64,000 nucleotides of DNA. Origin: Calliopsis andreniformis. Its lineage: Eukaryota; Arthropoda; Insecta; Hymenoptera; Andrenidae. A program made the translations under genes and the position numbers. The notes under the pieces were generated by a model. The model did no database searches and had not been told where the DNA came from. It worked only from the letters and a program-made list of their open reading frames with translations. The stretch is taken from NCBI RefSeq assembly GCF_051401765.1, contig NW_027480450.1:3472001-3536000 (forward strand). Direction: 5' to 3'. Below are positions 37,105 to 50,330 of this stretch, in pieces (the stretch's first letter is position 1; each line of letters starts with the position of its first letter).

Positions 37105-37396
37105 ATACTCAATCTTCAATCCACAATCCTCAATCCTCCATCCTCGATCCCCAATCCTCAATCCTCAAACTTCAATCCTCAATACTCAATCTTCAATCCT
37201 CAATCCTCAATCCTCAATACTCAATCCTCAATCCTCAATCCTCAATCCTCAATCCTCAATCCTCAATCCCCAATCCTCAATACTCAATCCTCAATCCTCA
37301 ATCCCCAATCCTCAATACTCAATCCCCAATCCTCAATCTTCAATCCTCAATACTCAATCTTCAATCCTCAATCCTCAGCCCTCATCCTCAATCCTC

Positions 37397-38438
37397 AATC
37401 ATCAACCCTCAATCTTCAATACTCAATCCTCAATCCTCAATCCTCAATACTCAATTCTCAACCATCAATCATCAATTCTCAATACTCAACAGAATATCCT
37501 GTATTCGCAGGATTCAATACTCAAACCTCAATCCTCAGCCCCAGCCCTCGGTCCTCAACAATCAGTTGTCAATCCTCAATCCTTAATAGAATATCCTCAA
37601 TTCACAGTTTTCAATACTCAGTACTCAATCTGCAATCTTCAAATCTCTATCCACAAACATCAATTCTCATCACTCAGCCCTCAACACTCTGTCCTCAATG
37701 TTCAATCCTCAATCCTCAACTCTCAATCTTCAATCCTCAATAATGAACCTTCAATCCTCAGTCCCAAATCCTCAATCTTCAATCCTCAATCCTCGATCCT
37801 CAGTCCTCAATCCCCAATCCTCAATCTTCAATCCTCAATACTCAATCTTCAATCCTCAATCCTCAATCCTCAATCCTCAATCCTCAATCCTCAATCATCA
37901 ATCCTCAATCTTCAATACTCAATCCTCAATCCTCAATTCTCAATCCTCAACACTCAATCATCAATCCTCAATTCTCAATACTCAATAGAATACCCTGAAT
38001 TCGCAGGATTCAATACTCAAACCTCAATCCTCAACCTTCATCCCTCATCCTCCATCCTCGATCCTCAATCCTCAATCCTCAATCTTCAATACTCAATACT
38101 CAATAATCAATCCTCAATCCTCAATCCTCAATCCTCAATCCTCAATCCTCAATCCTCAATCCCCAATTCTCAATCCCCAATCCTCAATCCTCAATCCTCA
38201 ATACTCTATCTCCAATCCTCAAACCTAAATCCTCAATCCTCAATCCTCAGTCCCCAATCCTCAATCTTCAACACTCAATACTCAATCCTCAGTCCTCAAT
38301 CCTCAATCCTCAATCCTCAATCCTCAATCCTCAATCCTCGATCATCAATCCTCAATCTTCAATACTCAATCCTCAATCCTCAATTCTCAATCCTCAATAC
38401 TCAACCATCAATCCTCAATTCTCAATACTCAATAGAAT
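37397..38438. repeat. Block G, third copy
   Basis: This matches 29504-30572 at 7866 bp and 51706-52747 at 14309 bp. It contains a hairpin at 37496, module B at 37556 and an ACCCTG hairpin at 37992. The CAATAATCAAT variant near 38103 is shared only with its copy near 52412. Confidence 0.76.
37556..37771. repeat. Module B (long) in G, third copy
   Basis: CTCGGTCC leader. Its copy in the second large unit is at 51865. Confidence 0.86.
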
Positions 38439-40364
38439 ATCCTGAATTCGCAGGATTCAATACTCAAACCTCAATCCTCATCCCTCAGCCCTCATCCTCC
38501 ATCCTCGATCCTCAATCCTCAATCCTCAAACTTCAATCCTCAATACTCAATCTTCAATCCTCAATCCTCAATCCTCAATCCTCAATCCTCAATCCTCAAT
38601 CCTCAATCCTCAATCCCCAATCCTCAGTCTTCAATCCTCAATACTCAATCTTCAATCCTCAATCCTCAATCCTCTATACTCAATCCTCAATCCTCAATCA
38701 TCAACCCTCAATCTTCAATTCTCAATCCTCAATCCTCAATCCTCAATACTCAATTCTCAACCATCAATCCTCAATTCTCAATACTCAACAGAATATCCTG
38801 TATTCGCAGGACTCAATACTCAAACCTCAATCCTCAACCCTCAGGCCTCATACTCCATCCTCGATCCTCAATCCTCAATCCTCAACATTCAATCCTCAAT
38901 ACGCAATCTTCAATCCTCAATCCTCAATCCTCAATACTCAATCCTCAATCCTCAATCATCAACGCTCAATCTTCAATACTCAATCCTCAATCCTCAATTC
39001 TCAATACTCAATTCTCAACCATCAATCCTCAATTCTCAATACTCAACAGAATATCCATAATTCGCAGGATTCAATACTCAAACCTCAATCCTCAACCCTC
39101 AGCCCTCATCCTCCATCCTCAATCCTCAAACCTGAACCTTCAATCCTCAATACTCAATCTTGAATCCTCAATCCTCAATCCTCAATCCTCAATTCTCAAT
39201 CCCCAATCATCAATCCTGAATCTTCAATACACAATCCTCAATCCTCAATCCTCAATCCTCAATACTCAACCATCAATCCTCAATTCTCAATACTCAATAG
39301 AATATCCTGAATTCTCAGGATTCAATACTCAAACGTCAATCCTCAACACTCAGCCCTCATCCTCAGTCCTAAATCCTCAATCCTCAATCCTCAATATTCA
39401 ATCCTCAATACTCAATCTTCAATCCTCAACCCTCAATCCTCAATCCTCAATCCTCAATCCTCGTTCCTCAAACCTCAATCTTCAATACTCAATCCTCGAT
39501 CCTCAATTCTAAATCCTCAATACTCAACCATCAATCCTCAAATCTCAATACTCAATAGAATATCCTGAATTCGCAGGATTCAATACTCAAACCTCAATAC
39601 TCAACCCTCAGCCCTCATCCTCCATCCTCGATCCTCAATCCTCAATCCTCAAACTTCAATCCTCAATACTCAATCTTCAATACTCAATCCTCAATCCTCA
39701 ATTCTCAATACTCAATCTTCAATCCTCAGTACTCAATCCTCAATACTCAATCTTCAATCCTCAATCCTCAATCCTCAATCCTCAATCCTCAATCCTCAAT
39801 CGTCAGACTTCAATCCTCAATACTCAATCGTCAGTCCTCAATCCTCAATCCTCAATCCTCAATCCTCATTCTTCAATCCTCAATACCCAATCCCCAATCT
39901 TCAATCCTCAATACTCAATCCTCAATCCTCAATCCTCAATCCTCAACCCTCAGTCCTCAGTCCTCAAACCACAATCCTCAATCTTCAATCCTCTATCCTC
40001 AGTCCTCAAACCTCAGTTCTGAATCCTCAATCCTGAATCCTCAACCTTCGGCCCTCAGTTCTCAACAATCAGTTGTCAATCCTCAATCCGTAATAGAATA
40101 TCCTCAATTCACAGTTTTCAATACTCAATACTCAATCTGCAATCTTCAAATCTCTATCCAGAAACATTAATTCTCATCACTCAGCCCTCAACACTCTGTC
40201 CTCAATGTTCAATCCTCAATCCTCAATCCTCAATCCTCAATCCTCAATCATCAATCATCAATCATCAATCCTCAATCTTCAATACTCAATCCTCAATCCT
40301 CAATTCTCAATCCTCAATACTCAATCATCAATCCTCAATTCTCAACACTCAATAGAATATCCTG
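38439..40364. repeat. Shortened block D6
   Basis: Rungs at 38439, 38795, 39053, 39304 and 39562 are followed directly by short module B (40063); the last three ladder rungs and B' are gone. Compared with D1 the loss is 1396 bp, that is 200 x 7 minus 4. This equals the four hexamers expected from three hairpins plus B'. The deletion point is near 39728, at CAGTACTCAATCCTCAATAC. Confidence 0.84.
40063..40214. repeat. Module B (short) in D6
   Basis: CCAGAAACATTAATTC type with a diagnostic TCCGTAATAG (near 40087) instead of TCCTTAATAG, shared only with the copy at 54372. Confidence 0.86.
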
Positions 40365-42166
40365 AATTCGCAGGATTCAATACTCAAACCTCAATCCTCA
40401 GCCTTCATGCCTCATCCTCCATCCTCGATCCTCAATCCTCAATCCTCAATCTTCAATACTCAATACTCAATATTCATCCTCAATCCTCAAACCTCAATCC
40501 TCAATCCTCAGTCCTCAATCCTCAATCCCCAATTCTCAATTCCCAATCCTCAATCCTCAATCCTCAATACTCAATCTCCTATCCTCAATCCTCAATCCTC
40601 AATCCTCAATCCTCAATCCTGAATCATCAATCCTCAATCTTCAATACTCAATCCTCAATCCTCAATTCTCAATCCTCAATACTCAACCATCAATCCTCAA
40701 TTCTCAATACTCAATAGAATATCCCGAATTCGCAGGATTCAATACTCAAACCTCAATCCTCAACCCTCAGCCCTCATCCTCCATCCTCGATCCTCAATCC
40801 TCAATCCTCAACCTTCAATCCGCAATACTCAATCTTCAATCCTCAATCCTCAATCCTCAATCCTCAATCCTCAATCCTCAATCCTCAATCCCCAATCCTC
40901 AATCCCCAATCCTCAATCTTCAATCCTCAATACTCAATCTTCAATCCACAATCCTCAATCCTCCATCCTCGATCCCCAATCCTCAATCCTCAAACTTCAA
41001 TCCTCAATACTCAATCTTCAATCCTCAATCCTCAATCCTCAATACTCAATCCTCAATCCTCAATCCTCAATCCTCAATCCTCAATCCCCAATCCTCAATA
41101 CTCAATCCCCAATCCTCAATCTTCAATCCTCAATACTCAATCTTCAATCCTCAATCCTCAGCCCTCATCCTCAATCCTCGATCCTCAATCCTCAATCCTC
41201 AAACTTCAATCCTCAATACTCAATCTTCAATCCTCAATCCCCAATCCTCAATCCTCAATTCTCAATCCTCAATCCTCAATCCTCAATTCCCAATCCTCAA
41301 TCTTCAATCCTCAATACTCAATCTTCAATCCTCAATCCTCAATCCTCAATCCTCAATCCTCAATCCTCAATCCTGAATCATCAATCCTCAATCTTCAATA
41401 CTCAATCCTCAATCCTCAATTCTCAATCCTCAATACTCAACCATCAATCCTCAATTCTCAATACTCAATAGAATATCCCGAATTCGCAGGATTCAATACT
41501 CAAACCTCAATCCTCAACCCTCAGCCCTCATCCTCCATCCTCGATCCTCAATCCTCAATCCTCAACCTTCAATCCGCAATACTCAATCTTCAATCCTCAA
41601 TCCTCAATCCTCAATCCTCAATCCTCAATCCTCAATCCTCAATCCTCAATCCTCAATCCCCAATCCTCAATCTTCAATCCTCAATACTCAATCTTCAATC
41701 CACAATCCTCAATCCTCCATCCTCGATCCCCAATCCTCAATCCTCAAACTTCAATCCTCAATACTCAATCTTCAATCCTCAATCCTCAATCCTCAATACT
41801 CAAACCTCAATCCTCAATCCTCAATCCTCAATCCTCAATCCCCAATCCTCAATCCTCAATCCCCAATCCTCAATCTTCAATCCTCAATACTCAATCTTCA
41901 ATCCTCAATCCTCAGCCCTCATCCTCAATCCTCGATCCTCAATCCTCAATCCTCAAACTTCAATCCTCAATACTCAATCCTCAATCCTCAATCCCCAATC
42001 CTCAATCCTCAATTCTCAATCCTCAATCTTCAATCCTCAATTCCCAATCCTCAATCTTCAATCCTCAATACTCAATCTTCAATCCTCAACCCTCAATCCT
42101 CAATACTCAGTCCTCAATCCTCAATCATCAACGCTCAATCTTCATTACACAATCCTCAATCCTCAA
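40215..42166. repeat. Block E, long copy
   Basis: E-type heptamer run with hairpins at 40359, 40721 (ATCCCG) and 41475 (ATCCCG). Near 41165 and 41915 the hexamer CCCTCA occurs without a hairpin, inside CAGCCCTCATCCTCAATCC. It repeats at 54524-56475 with few differences. Confidence 0.7.
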
Positions 42167-43203
42167 TTGTCAATACTCAATTCTCAACCATCAATACTCA
42201 TTTCTCAATACTCAACAGAATATCTTGAATTCGCAGGATTCAATACTCAATCCTCAATCCTCAACCCTCAGCCCTCATCCTCCATCCTCGATCCTCAATC
42301 CTCAATCCTCAACCTTCAATCCTCAATACTCAATCTTCAATCCTCAATCCTCAATCCTCAATCCTCAATCCTCAATCCTCAATCCTCAATCCTCAATCCT
42401 CAATCCTCAATCCCCAATCCTCAATCTTCAATCCTCAATACTCAATCTTCAATCCTCAATCCTCAATCCTCCATCCTCGATCCTCAATCCTCAATCCTCA
42501 ACCTTCAATCCTCAATACTCAATCTTCAATCCTCAATCCTCAATCCTCAATACTCAATCCTCAATCCTCAATCCTCAATCCTCAATCCTCAATCCCCAAT
42601 CCTCAACCTTCAATCCTCAATACTCAATCTTCAATCCTCAATCCTCAATCCTCAATCCTCAATACTCGATCCTCAATCATCAAACCCCAATCTTCAATAC
42701 TCAATCCTCAATCCTCAATTCTCAATCCTCAATACTCAACCATCAATCCTCAATTCTCAATACTCAATAGAATATCCTGAATTCGCTGGATTCAATACTC
42801 AAACCTCAATCCTCAAACCTCACCCCTCATCCTCCATCATCGATCCTCAATCCTCAATCCTCAAACTTCAATCCTCAATACTCAATATTCAATCCTCAAT
42901 CCTCAATCCTCAATCCTCAATCCTCAATCCTCAATCCTCAATCCTCAACCCCCAATCCTCAATCTTCAATCCTCAATACTCAATCTTCAATCCTCAATCC
43001 TCAATGCTCTATACTCAATCCTCAATCCTCAATCATCAACCCTCAATCTTCAATACTCAAACCTCAGTCCTCAATCCTCAGCCCACATCCTCCATCCTCG
43101 ATCCTCAATCCTCAATCCTCAACATTCAATCCTCAATACACAATCTTCAATCCTCAATCCTCAATCCTCAAACCTCAATACTCAATCCTCAATCCTCAAT
43201 CCT

Positions 43204-43237
43204 CAATCCACAATCCCCAATCCTCATTTTTCCATCC
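43204..43237. repeat. Module C, first in F2
   Basis: Matches 16706 at 26498 bp and 46536 at 3332 bp. Confidence 0.78.
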
Positions 43238-44572
43238 TCAATACTCAATCTTCAATCCTCAATCCTCAATCCTCAATCCTCAATCCTCAATCCTCAATCA
43301 TCAATACCGAATCTTCAATACGCAATCCTCAATCCTCAACTCTCAATCCTCAATCTTCAATCCTCAGTACTCAATCTTCAATCTTCAATCCTCAATCCTC
43401 CATCCTCGATCCTCAATCCTCAATCCCCAATCCTCAATCTTCAATCCTCAATACTCAATCTTCAATCCTCAATCCTCAATCCTCAATCCTCAATCCTCAA
43501 TCCTCAATCATCAATCCTCAATCTTCAATACTCAATCCTCAATCCTCAATTCTCAATCCTCAATACTCAATCATCAATCCTCAATTCTCAATACTCAATA
43601 GAATATCCTGAATTCGCAGGATTCAATACTCAAACCTCAATCCTCAACCTTCATCCCTCATCCTCCATCCTCGATACTCAATCCTCAATCCTCAATCTTC
43701 AATCCTCAATCCTCAATCCTCAATCCTCAATCCTCAATTCTCAATCCTCAATCCCCAATTCTCAATCCCCAATTCTCAATCCTCAATCCTCAATACTCTA
43801 TCTCCAATCCTCAAACCTCAGTCCTCAATCCTCAATCCTCAATCCCCAATCCTCAATCTTCAACCCTCAATACTCAATCCTCAGTCCTCAATCCTCAATC
43901 CTCAATCCTCAATCCTCAATCCTCAATCCTCAATCCTCAATCATCAATCCTCAATCTTCAATACTCAATCCTCAATCCTCAATTCTCAATCCTCAATACT
44001 CAACTATCAATCCTCAATTCTCAATACTCAATAGAATATCCTGAATTCGCAGGATTCACTACTCAAACCTCAATCTCCAACCCTCAGCCCTCATCCTCCA
44101 TCCTCGATCCTCAATCCCCAATCCTCAAACTTCAATCCTCAATACTCATTCTTCAATCCTCAATCCTCTATCCTCAATCCTCAATCCTCAATCCTCAATC
44201 CTCAATCCTCAATCCTCAATCCCCAATCCTCAATCTTCAATCCTCAATACTCGATCTTCAATCCACAATCCTCAATGCTCTATACTCAATCCTCAATCCT
44301 CAATCATCAACCCTCAATCTTCAATACTCAATCCTCAATCCTCAATCCTCAATACTCAATTCTCAACCATCAATCGTCAATTCTCAATACTCAACAGAAT
44401 ATCCTGTATTCGCAGGATTCAATACTCAAACCTCAATCCTCAACCCTCAGCCCTCATCCTCCATCCTCGATACTCAATCCTCAATCCTCAACATTCAATC
44501 CTCAATACTCAATCTTCAATCCTGAATCCTGAATCCTCAATCCTCAATCATCAATCCTCAATCCTCAATCCT

Positions 44573-44606
44573 CAATCCACAATCCCCAATCCTCATTTTT
44601 CCATCC
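44573..44606. repeat. Module C, second in F2
   Basis: Matches 18075 at 26498 bp and 47905 at 3332 bp. Confidence 0.78.
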
Positions 44607-44949
44607 TCAATACTCAATCTTCAATCCTCAATCCTCAATCCTCAATCCTCAATCCTCAATCCTCAATCATCAATACCGAATCTTCAATACTCAATCCTCA
44701 ATCCTCAATCCCCAATCCTCAATCTTCAATCCTCAATACTCAATCTTCAATCCTCAATCCTAGATCCTCTATACTCAATCCTCAATCCTCAATCATCAAC
44801 CCTCAATCTTCAATACTCAATCCTCAATCCTCAATCCTCAATACTCAATTCTCAACCATCAATCATCAATTCTCAATACTCAACAGAATATCCTGTATTC
44901 GCAGGATTCAATACTCAAACCTCAATCCTCAGCCCCAGCCCTCAGTCCT

Positions 44950-45165
44950 CAACAATCAGTTGTCAATCCTCAATCCTTAATAGAATATCCTCAATTCACA
45001 GTTTTCAATACTCAGTACTCAATCTGCAATCTTCAAATCTCTATCCACAAACATCAATTCTCATCACTCAGCCCTCAACACTCTGTCCTCAATGTTCAAT
45101 CCTCAATCCTCAACTCTCAATCTTCAGTCCTCAATAATGAACCTTCAATCCTCAGTCCCAAATCC
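44950..45165. repeat. Module B (long) in F2
   Basis: CTCAGTCC leader after the hexamer CCCCAG. TTCAGTCCTCAATAATG replaces TTCAATCCTCAATAATG, as in the other F copies. Confidence 0.87.
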
Positions 45166-46535
45166 TCAATCTTCAATCCTCAATCCTCGATCCTCAGTCC
45201 TCAATCCCCAATCCTCAATCTTCAATCCTCAATACTCAATCTTCAATCCTCAATCCTCAATCCTCAATCCTCAATCCTCAATCCTGAATCATCAATCCTC
45301 AATCTTCAATCCTCAATTCTCAATACTCAATAGAATATCCCGAATTCGCAGGATTCAATACTCAAACCTCAATCCTCAACCCTCAGCCCTCATCCTCCAT
45401 CCTCGATCCTCAATCCTCAATCCTCAACCTTCAATCCGCAATACTCAATCTTCAATCCTCAATCCTCAATCCTCAATCCTCAATCCTCAATCCTCAATCC
45501 TCAATCCTCAATCCTCAATCCCCAATCCTCAATCTTCAATCCTCAATACTCAATCTTCAATCCACAATCCTCAATCCTCCATCCTCGATCCCCAATCCTC
45601 AATCCTCAAACTTCAATCCTCAATACTCAATCTTCAATCCTCAATCCTCAATCCTCAATACTCAAACCTCAATCCTCAATCCTCAATCCTCAATCCTCAA
45701 TCCCCAATCCTCAACCTTCAATCCTCAATCCTCAATCCTCAATCCCCAATCCTCAATCTTCAATCCTCAATACTCAATCTTCAATCCTCAATCCTCAATC
45801 CTCCATCCTCGATCCTCAATCCTCAATCCTCAACCTTCAATCCTCAATACTCAATCTTCAATCCTCAATCCTCAATCCTCAATACTCAATCCTCAATCCT
45901 CAATCCTCAATCCTCAATCCTCAATCCCCAATCCTCAACCTTCAATCCTCAATACTCAATCTTCAATCCTCAATCCTCAATCCTCAATCCTCAATACTCG
46001 ATCCTCAATCATCAAACCCCAATCTTCAATACTCAATCCTCAATCCTCAATTCTCAATCCTCAATACTCAACCATCAATCCTCAATTCTCAATACTCAAT
46101 AGAATATCCTGAATTCGCTGGATTCAATACTCAAACCTCAATCCTCAAACCTCACCCCTCATCCTCCATCATCGATCCTCAATCCTCAATCCTCAAACTT
46201 CAATCCTCAATACTCAATATTCAATCCTCAATCCTCAATCCTCAATCCTCAATCCTCAATCCTCAATCCTCAATCCTCAACCCCCAATCCTCAATCTTCA
46301 ATCCTCAATACTCAATCTTCAATCCTCAATCCTCAATGCTCTATACTCAATCCTCAATCCTCAATCATCAACCCTCAATCTTCAATACTCAAACCTCAGT
46401 CCTCAATCCTCAGCCCACATCCTCCATCCTCGATCCTCAATCCTCAATCCTCAACATTCAATCCTCAATACACAATCTTCAATCCTCAATCCTCAATCCT
46501 CAAACCTCAATACTCAATCCTCAATCCTCAATCCT

Positions 46536-46569
46536 CAATCCACAATCCCCAATCCTCATTTTTCCATCC
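46536..46569. repeat. Module C, first in F3
   Basis: The 3332-bp copy of 43204. Confidence 0.78.
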
Positions 46570-47904
46570 TCAATACTCAATCTTCAATCCTCAATCCTCA
46601 ATCCTCAATCCTCAATCCTCAATCCTCAATCATCAATACCGAATCTTCAATACGCAATCCTCAATCCTCAACTCTCAATCCTCAATCTTCAATCCTCAGT
46701 ACTCAATCTTCAATCTTCAATCCTCAATCCTCCATCCTCGATCCTCAATCCTCAATCCCCAATCCTCAATCTTCAATCCTCAATACTCAATCTTCAATCC
46801 TCAATCCTCAATCCTCAATCCTCAATCCTCAATCCTCAATCATCAATCCTCAATCTTCAATACTCAATCCTCAATCCTCAATTCTCAATCCTCAATACTC
46901 AATCATCAATCCTCAATTCTCAATACTCAATAGAATATCCTGAATTCGCAGGATTCAATACTCAAACCTCAATCCTCAACCTTCATCCCTCATCCTCCAT
47001 CCTCGATACTCAATCCTCAATCCTCAATCTTCAATCCTCAATCCTCAATCCTCAATCCTCAATCCTCAATTCTCAATCCTCAATCCCCAATTCTCAATCC
47101 CCAATTCTCAATCCTCAATCCTCAATACTCTATCTCCAATCCTCAAACCTCAGTCCTCAATCCTCAATCCTCAATCCCCAATCCTCAATCTTCAACCCTC
47201 AATACTCAATCCTCAGTCCTCAATCCTCAATCCTCAATCCTCAATCCTCAATCCTCAATCCTCAATCCTCAATCATCAATCCTCAATCTTCAATACTCAA
47301 TCCTCAATCCTCAATTCTCAATCCTCAATACTCAACTATCAATCCTCAATTCTCAATACTCAATAGAATATCCTGAATTCGCAGGATTCACTACTCAAAC
47401 CTCAATCTCCAACCCTCAGCCCTCATCCTCCATCCTCGATCCTCAATCCCCAATCCTCAAACTTCAATCCTCAATACTCATTCTTCAATCCTCAATCCTC
47501 TATCCTCAATCCTCAATCCTCAATCCTCAATCCTCAATCCTCAATCCTCAATCCCCAATCCTCAATCTTCAATCCTCAATACTCGATCTTCAATCCACAA
47601 TCCTCAATGCTCTATACTCAATCCTCAATCCTCAATCATCAACCCTCAATCTTCAATACTCAATCCTCAATCCTCAATCCTCAATACTCAATTCTCAACC
47701 ATCAATCGTCAATTCTCAATACTCAACAGAATATCCTGTATTCGCAGGATTCAATACTCAAACCTCAATCCTCAACCCTCAGCCCTCATCCTCCATCCTC
47801 GATACTCAATCCTCAATCCTCAACATTCAATCCTCAATACTCAATCTTCAATCCTGAATCCTGAATCCTCAATCCTCAATCATCAATCCTCAATCCTCAA
47901 TCCT

Positions 47905-47938
47905 CAATCCACAATCCCCAATCCTCATTTTTCCATCC
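47905..47938. repeat. Module C, second in F3
   Basis: The 3332-bp copy of 44573. Confidence 0.78.
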
Positions 47939-48281
47939 TCAATACTCAATCTTCAATCCTCAATCCTCAATCCTCAATCCTCAATCCTCAATCCTCAATC
48001 ATCAATACCGAATCTTCAATACTCAATCCTCAATCCTCAATCCCCAATCCTCAATCTTCAATCCTCAATACTCAATCTTCAATCCTCAATCCTAGATCCT
48101 CTATACTCAATCCTCAATCCTCAATCATCAACCCTCAATCTTCAATACTCAATCCTCAATCCTCAATCCTCAATACTCAATTCTCAACCATCAATCATCA
48201 ATTCTCAATACTCAACAGAATATCCTGTATTCGCAGGATTCAATACTCAAACCTCAATCCTCAGCCCCAGCCCTCAGTCCT

Positions 48282-48497
48282 CAACAATCAGTTGTCAATC
48301 CTCAATCCTTAATAGAATATCCTCAATTCACAGTTTTCAATACTCAGTACTCAATCTGCAATCTTCAAATCTCTATCCACAAACATCAATTCTCATCACT
48401 CAGCCCTCAACACTCTGTCCTCAATGTTCAATCCTCAATCCTCAACTCTCAATCTTCAGTCCTCAATAATGAACCTTCAATCCTCAGTCCCAAATCC
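48282..48497. repeat. Module B (long) in F3
   Basis: Copy of 44950 at exactly 3332 bp. Confidence 0.87.
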
Positions 48498-49047
48498 TCA
48501 ATCTTCAATCCTCAATCCTCGATCCTCAGTCCTCAATCCCCAATCCTCAATCTTCAATCCTCAATACTCAATCTTCAATCCTCAATCCTCAATCCTCAAT
48601 CCTCAATCCTCAATCCTGAATCATCAATCCTCAATCTTCAATCCTCAATTCTCAATACTCAATAGAATATCCCGAATTCGCAGGATTCAATACTCAAACC
48701 TCAATCCTCAACCCTCAGCCCTCATCCTCCATCCTCGATCCTCAATCCTCAATCCTCAACCTTCAATCCGCAATACTCAATCTTCAATCCTCAATCCTCA
48801 ATCCTCAATCCTCAATCCTCAATCCTCAATCCTCAATCCTCAATCCTCAATCCCCAATCCTCAATCTTCAATCCTCAATACTCAATCTTCAATCCACAAT
48901 CCTCAATCCTCCATCCTCGATCCCCAATCCTCAATCCTCAAACTTCAATCCTCAATACTCAATCTTCAATCCTCAATCCTCAATCCTCAATACTCAAACC
49001 TCAATCCTCAATCCTCAATCCTCAATCCTCAATCCCCAATCCTCAAT

Positions 49048-50330
49048 CCTCAATCCCCAATCCTCAATCTTCAATCCTCAATACTCAATCTTCAATCCTC
49101 AATCCTCAGCCCTCATCCTCAATCCTCGATCCTCAATCCTCAATCCTCAAACTTCAATCCTCAATACTCAATCTTCAATCCCCAATAATCAATCTTCAAT
49201 CCTCAATCCTCAATCCTCAATACTCAATCCTCAATCCTCAATCATCAACGCTCAATCATCAATACTCAATACTCAATCCTCAATTCTCAATACTCAATTC
49301 TCAACCAACAATCCTCAATTCTCAATACTCAACAGAATATCCTGAATTCGCAGGATTCAATACTCAAACCTCAATCCTCAACCCTCAGCCCTCATCCTCC
49401 ATCCTCAATCCCCAAACCTGAACCTTCAATCCTCAATACTCAATCTTGAATCCTCAATCCTCAATCCTCAATCCTCAATCCTCAATGCTCAATCGTCAGA
49501 CTTCAATCCTCAATACTCAATCGTCAGTCCTCAATCCTCGATCCTCAATCCTCAATCCTCATTCTTCAATCCTCAATACCCAATCCCCAATCTTCAATCC
49601 TCAATCCTCAATCCCCAATTCTCAACCCTCAACCCTCAGTCCTCAGTCCTCAAACCTCAATCCTCAATCTACAATCCTCTATCCTCAGTCCTCAAACCTC
49701 AGTTCTGAATCCTCAATCCTGAATCCTCAACCTTCGGCCCTCAGTCCTCAACAATCAGTTGTCAATCCTCAATCCTTAATAGAATATCCTCAATTCACAG
49801 TTTTCAATACTCAATACTCAATCTGCAATCTTCAAATCTCTATCCACAAACATCAATTCTCATCACTCAGCCCTCAACACTCTGTCGTCAATGTTCAATC
49901 CTCAATCCTCAACTCTCAATCTTCAATCCTCATTAATGAACCTTCAATCCTCAGTCCCAAATCCTCAATCTTCAATCCTCAATCCTCGATCCTCAGTCCT
50001 CAATCCCCAATCCTCAATCTTCAATCCTCAATACTCAATCTTCAATCCTCAATCCTCAATCCTCAATCCTCAATCCTCAATCATCAATCATCAATCCTCA
50101 ATCTTCAATACTCAATCCTCAATCCTCAATTCTCAATCCTCAATACTCAATCATCAATCCTCAATTCTCAATACTCAATAGAATATCCTGAATTCGCAGG
50201 ATTCAATACTCAAACCTCAATCCTCAACCTTCATCCCTCATCCTCCATCCTCGATCCTCAATCCTCAATCCTCAACCTTCAATCCTCAATACTCAATCTT
50301 CAATCCTCAATCCTCAATCCTCAATCCTCA
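49048..50330. repeat. A-like segment inside large unit copy 1
   Basis: Hairpins are at 49339 and 50185 and module B at 49749. The CCTGAACC and CTTGAATCC variants before it and the TCATTAATGA palindrome in its B copy tie it to block A near 1430-3100, about 47 kb away. This is an old A piece carried within the large unit. It repeats at 60025-61307. Confidence 0.7.
49749..49964. repeat. Module B (long), A-like, with TCATTAATGA
   Basis: The palindrome lies at 49930-49939, and CTGTCGTCAATG replaces CTGTCCTCAATG. The closest relative outside the large units is the copy at 2869. Confidence 0.86.

Larger units (their letters stand above)
30121..39585. repeat. Hairpin modules, 25 copies from 30 to 40 kb
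   Basis: Left arms start at 30126, 30573, 30929, 31187, 31438, 31696, 32045, 32408, 32764, 33889, 34251, 34502, 34760, 35109, 35472, 35828, 36534, 36896, 37496, 37992, 38439, 38795, 39053, 39304 and 39562. The fused block D5 enters the ladder at its third rung (34251, CATAATTCG type), and D6 leaves it after the fifth (39562). At 31696 the right flank reads CAATGCTC instead of CAATACTC. Confidence 0.9.
42384..45715. repeat. 3332-bp tandem duplication, copy 1 (most of F2)
   Basis: Landmarks recur 3332 bp on: hairpins 42774, 43605, 44038, 44401, 44890 and 45337; module C at 43204 and 44573; module B at 44950. The length is 476 x 7, and I count seven hexamers within it, so phase is preserved. 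The left part of F2 (42167-42383, with the ATCTTG hairpin at 42222) lies outside the duplicated unit. Confidence 0.9.
45716..49047. repeat. 3332-bp tandem duplication, copy 2 (F3)
   Basis: This is a head-to-tail copy of 42384-45715 with hairpins at 46106, 46937, 47370, 47733, 48222 and 48669, module C at 46536 and 47905 and module B at 48282. Both copies carry CTTCAATCTTCAATCC (near 43377 and 46709), where the single F of the second large unit has CTTCAATCCTCAATCC (near 57683). Confidence 0.9.
40350..49365. repeat. Hairpin modules, 17 copies from 40 to 50 kb
   Basis: Left arms start at 40359, 40721, 41475, 42222, 42774, 43605, 44038, 44401, 44890, 45337, 46106, 46937, 47370, 47733, 48222, 48669 and 49339. 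Six pairs are separated by exactly 3332 bp. Copies 42774 and 46106 share the aberrant right arm CTGGAT; 40721, 41475, 45337 and 48669 have left arm ATCCCG. Confidence 0.9.

Noticed and set aside
42167..44044. 625-codon + strand open frame, and similar ones at 29504-31297, 51358-53472, 56476-58353 and 60423-62603, as genes for SILNPQS-repeat proteins
   Set aside because: The frame is a property of the stop-free heptamer. The peptide is the same in all three + frames, frames overlap each other, starts and stops fall at random variant heptamers, and there is no promoter, intron or unique domain.
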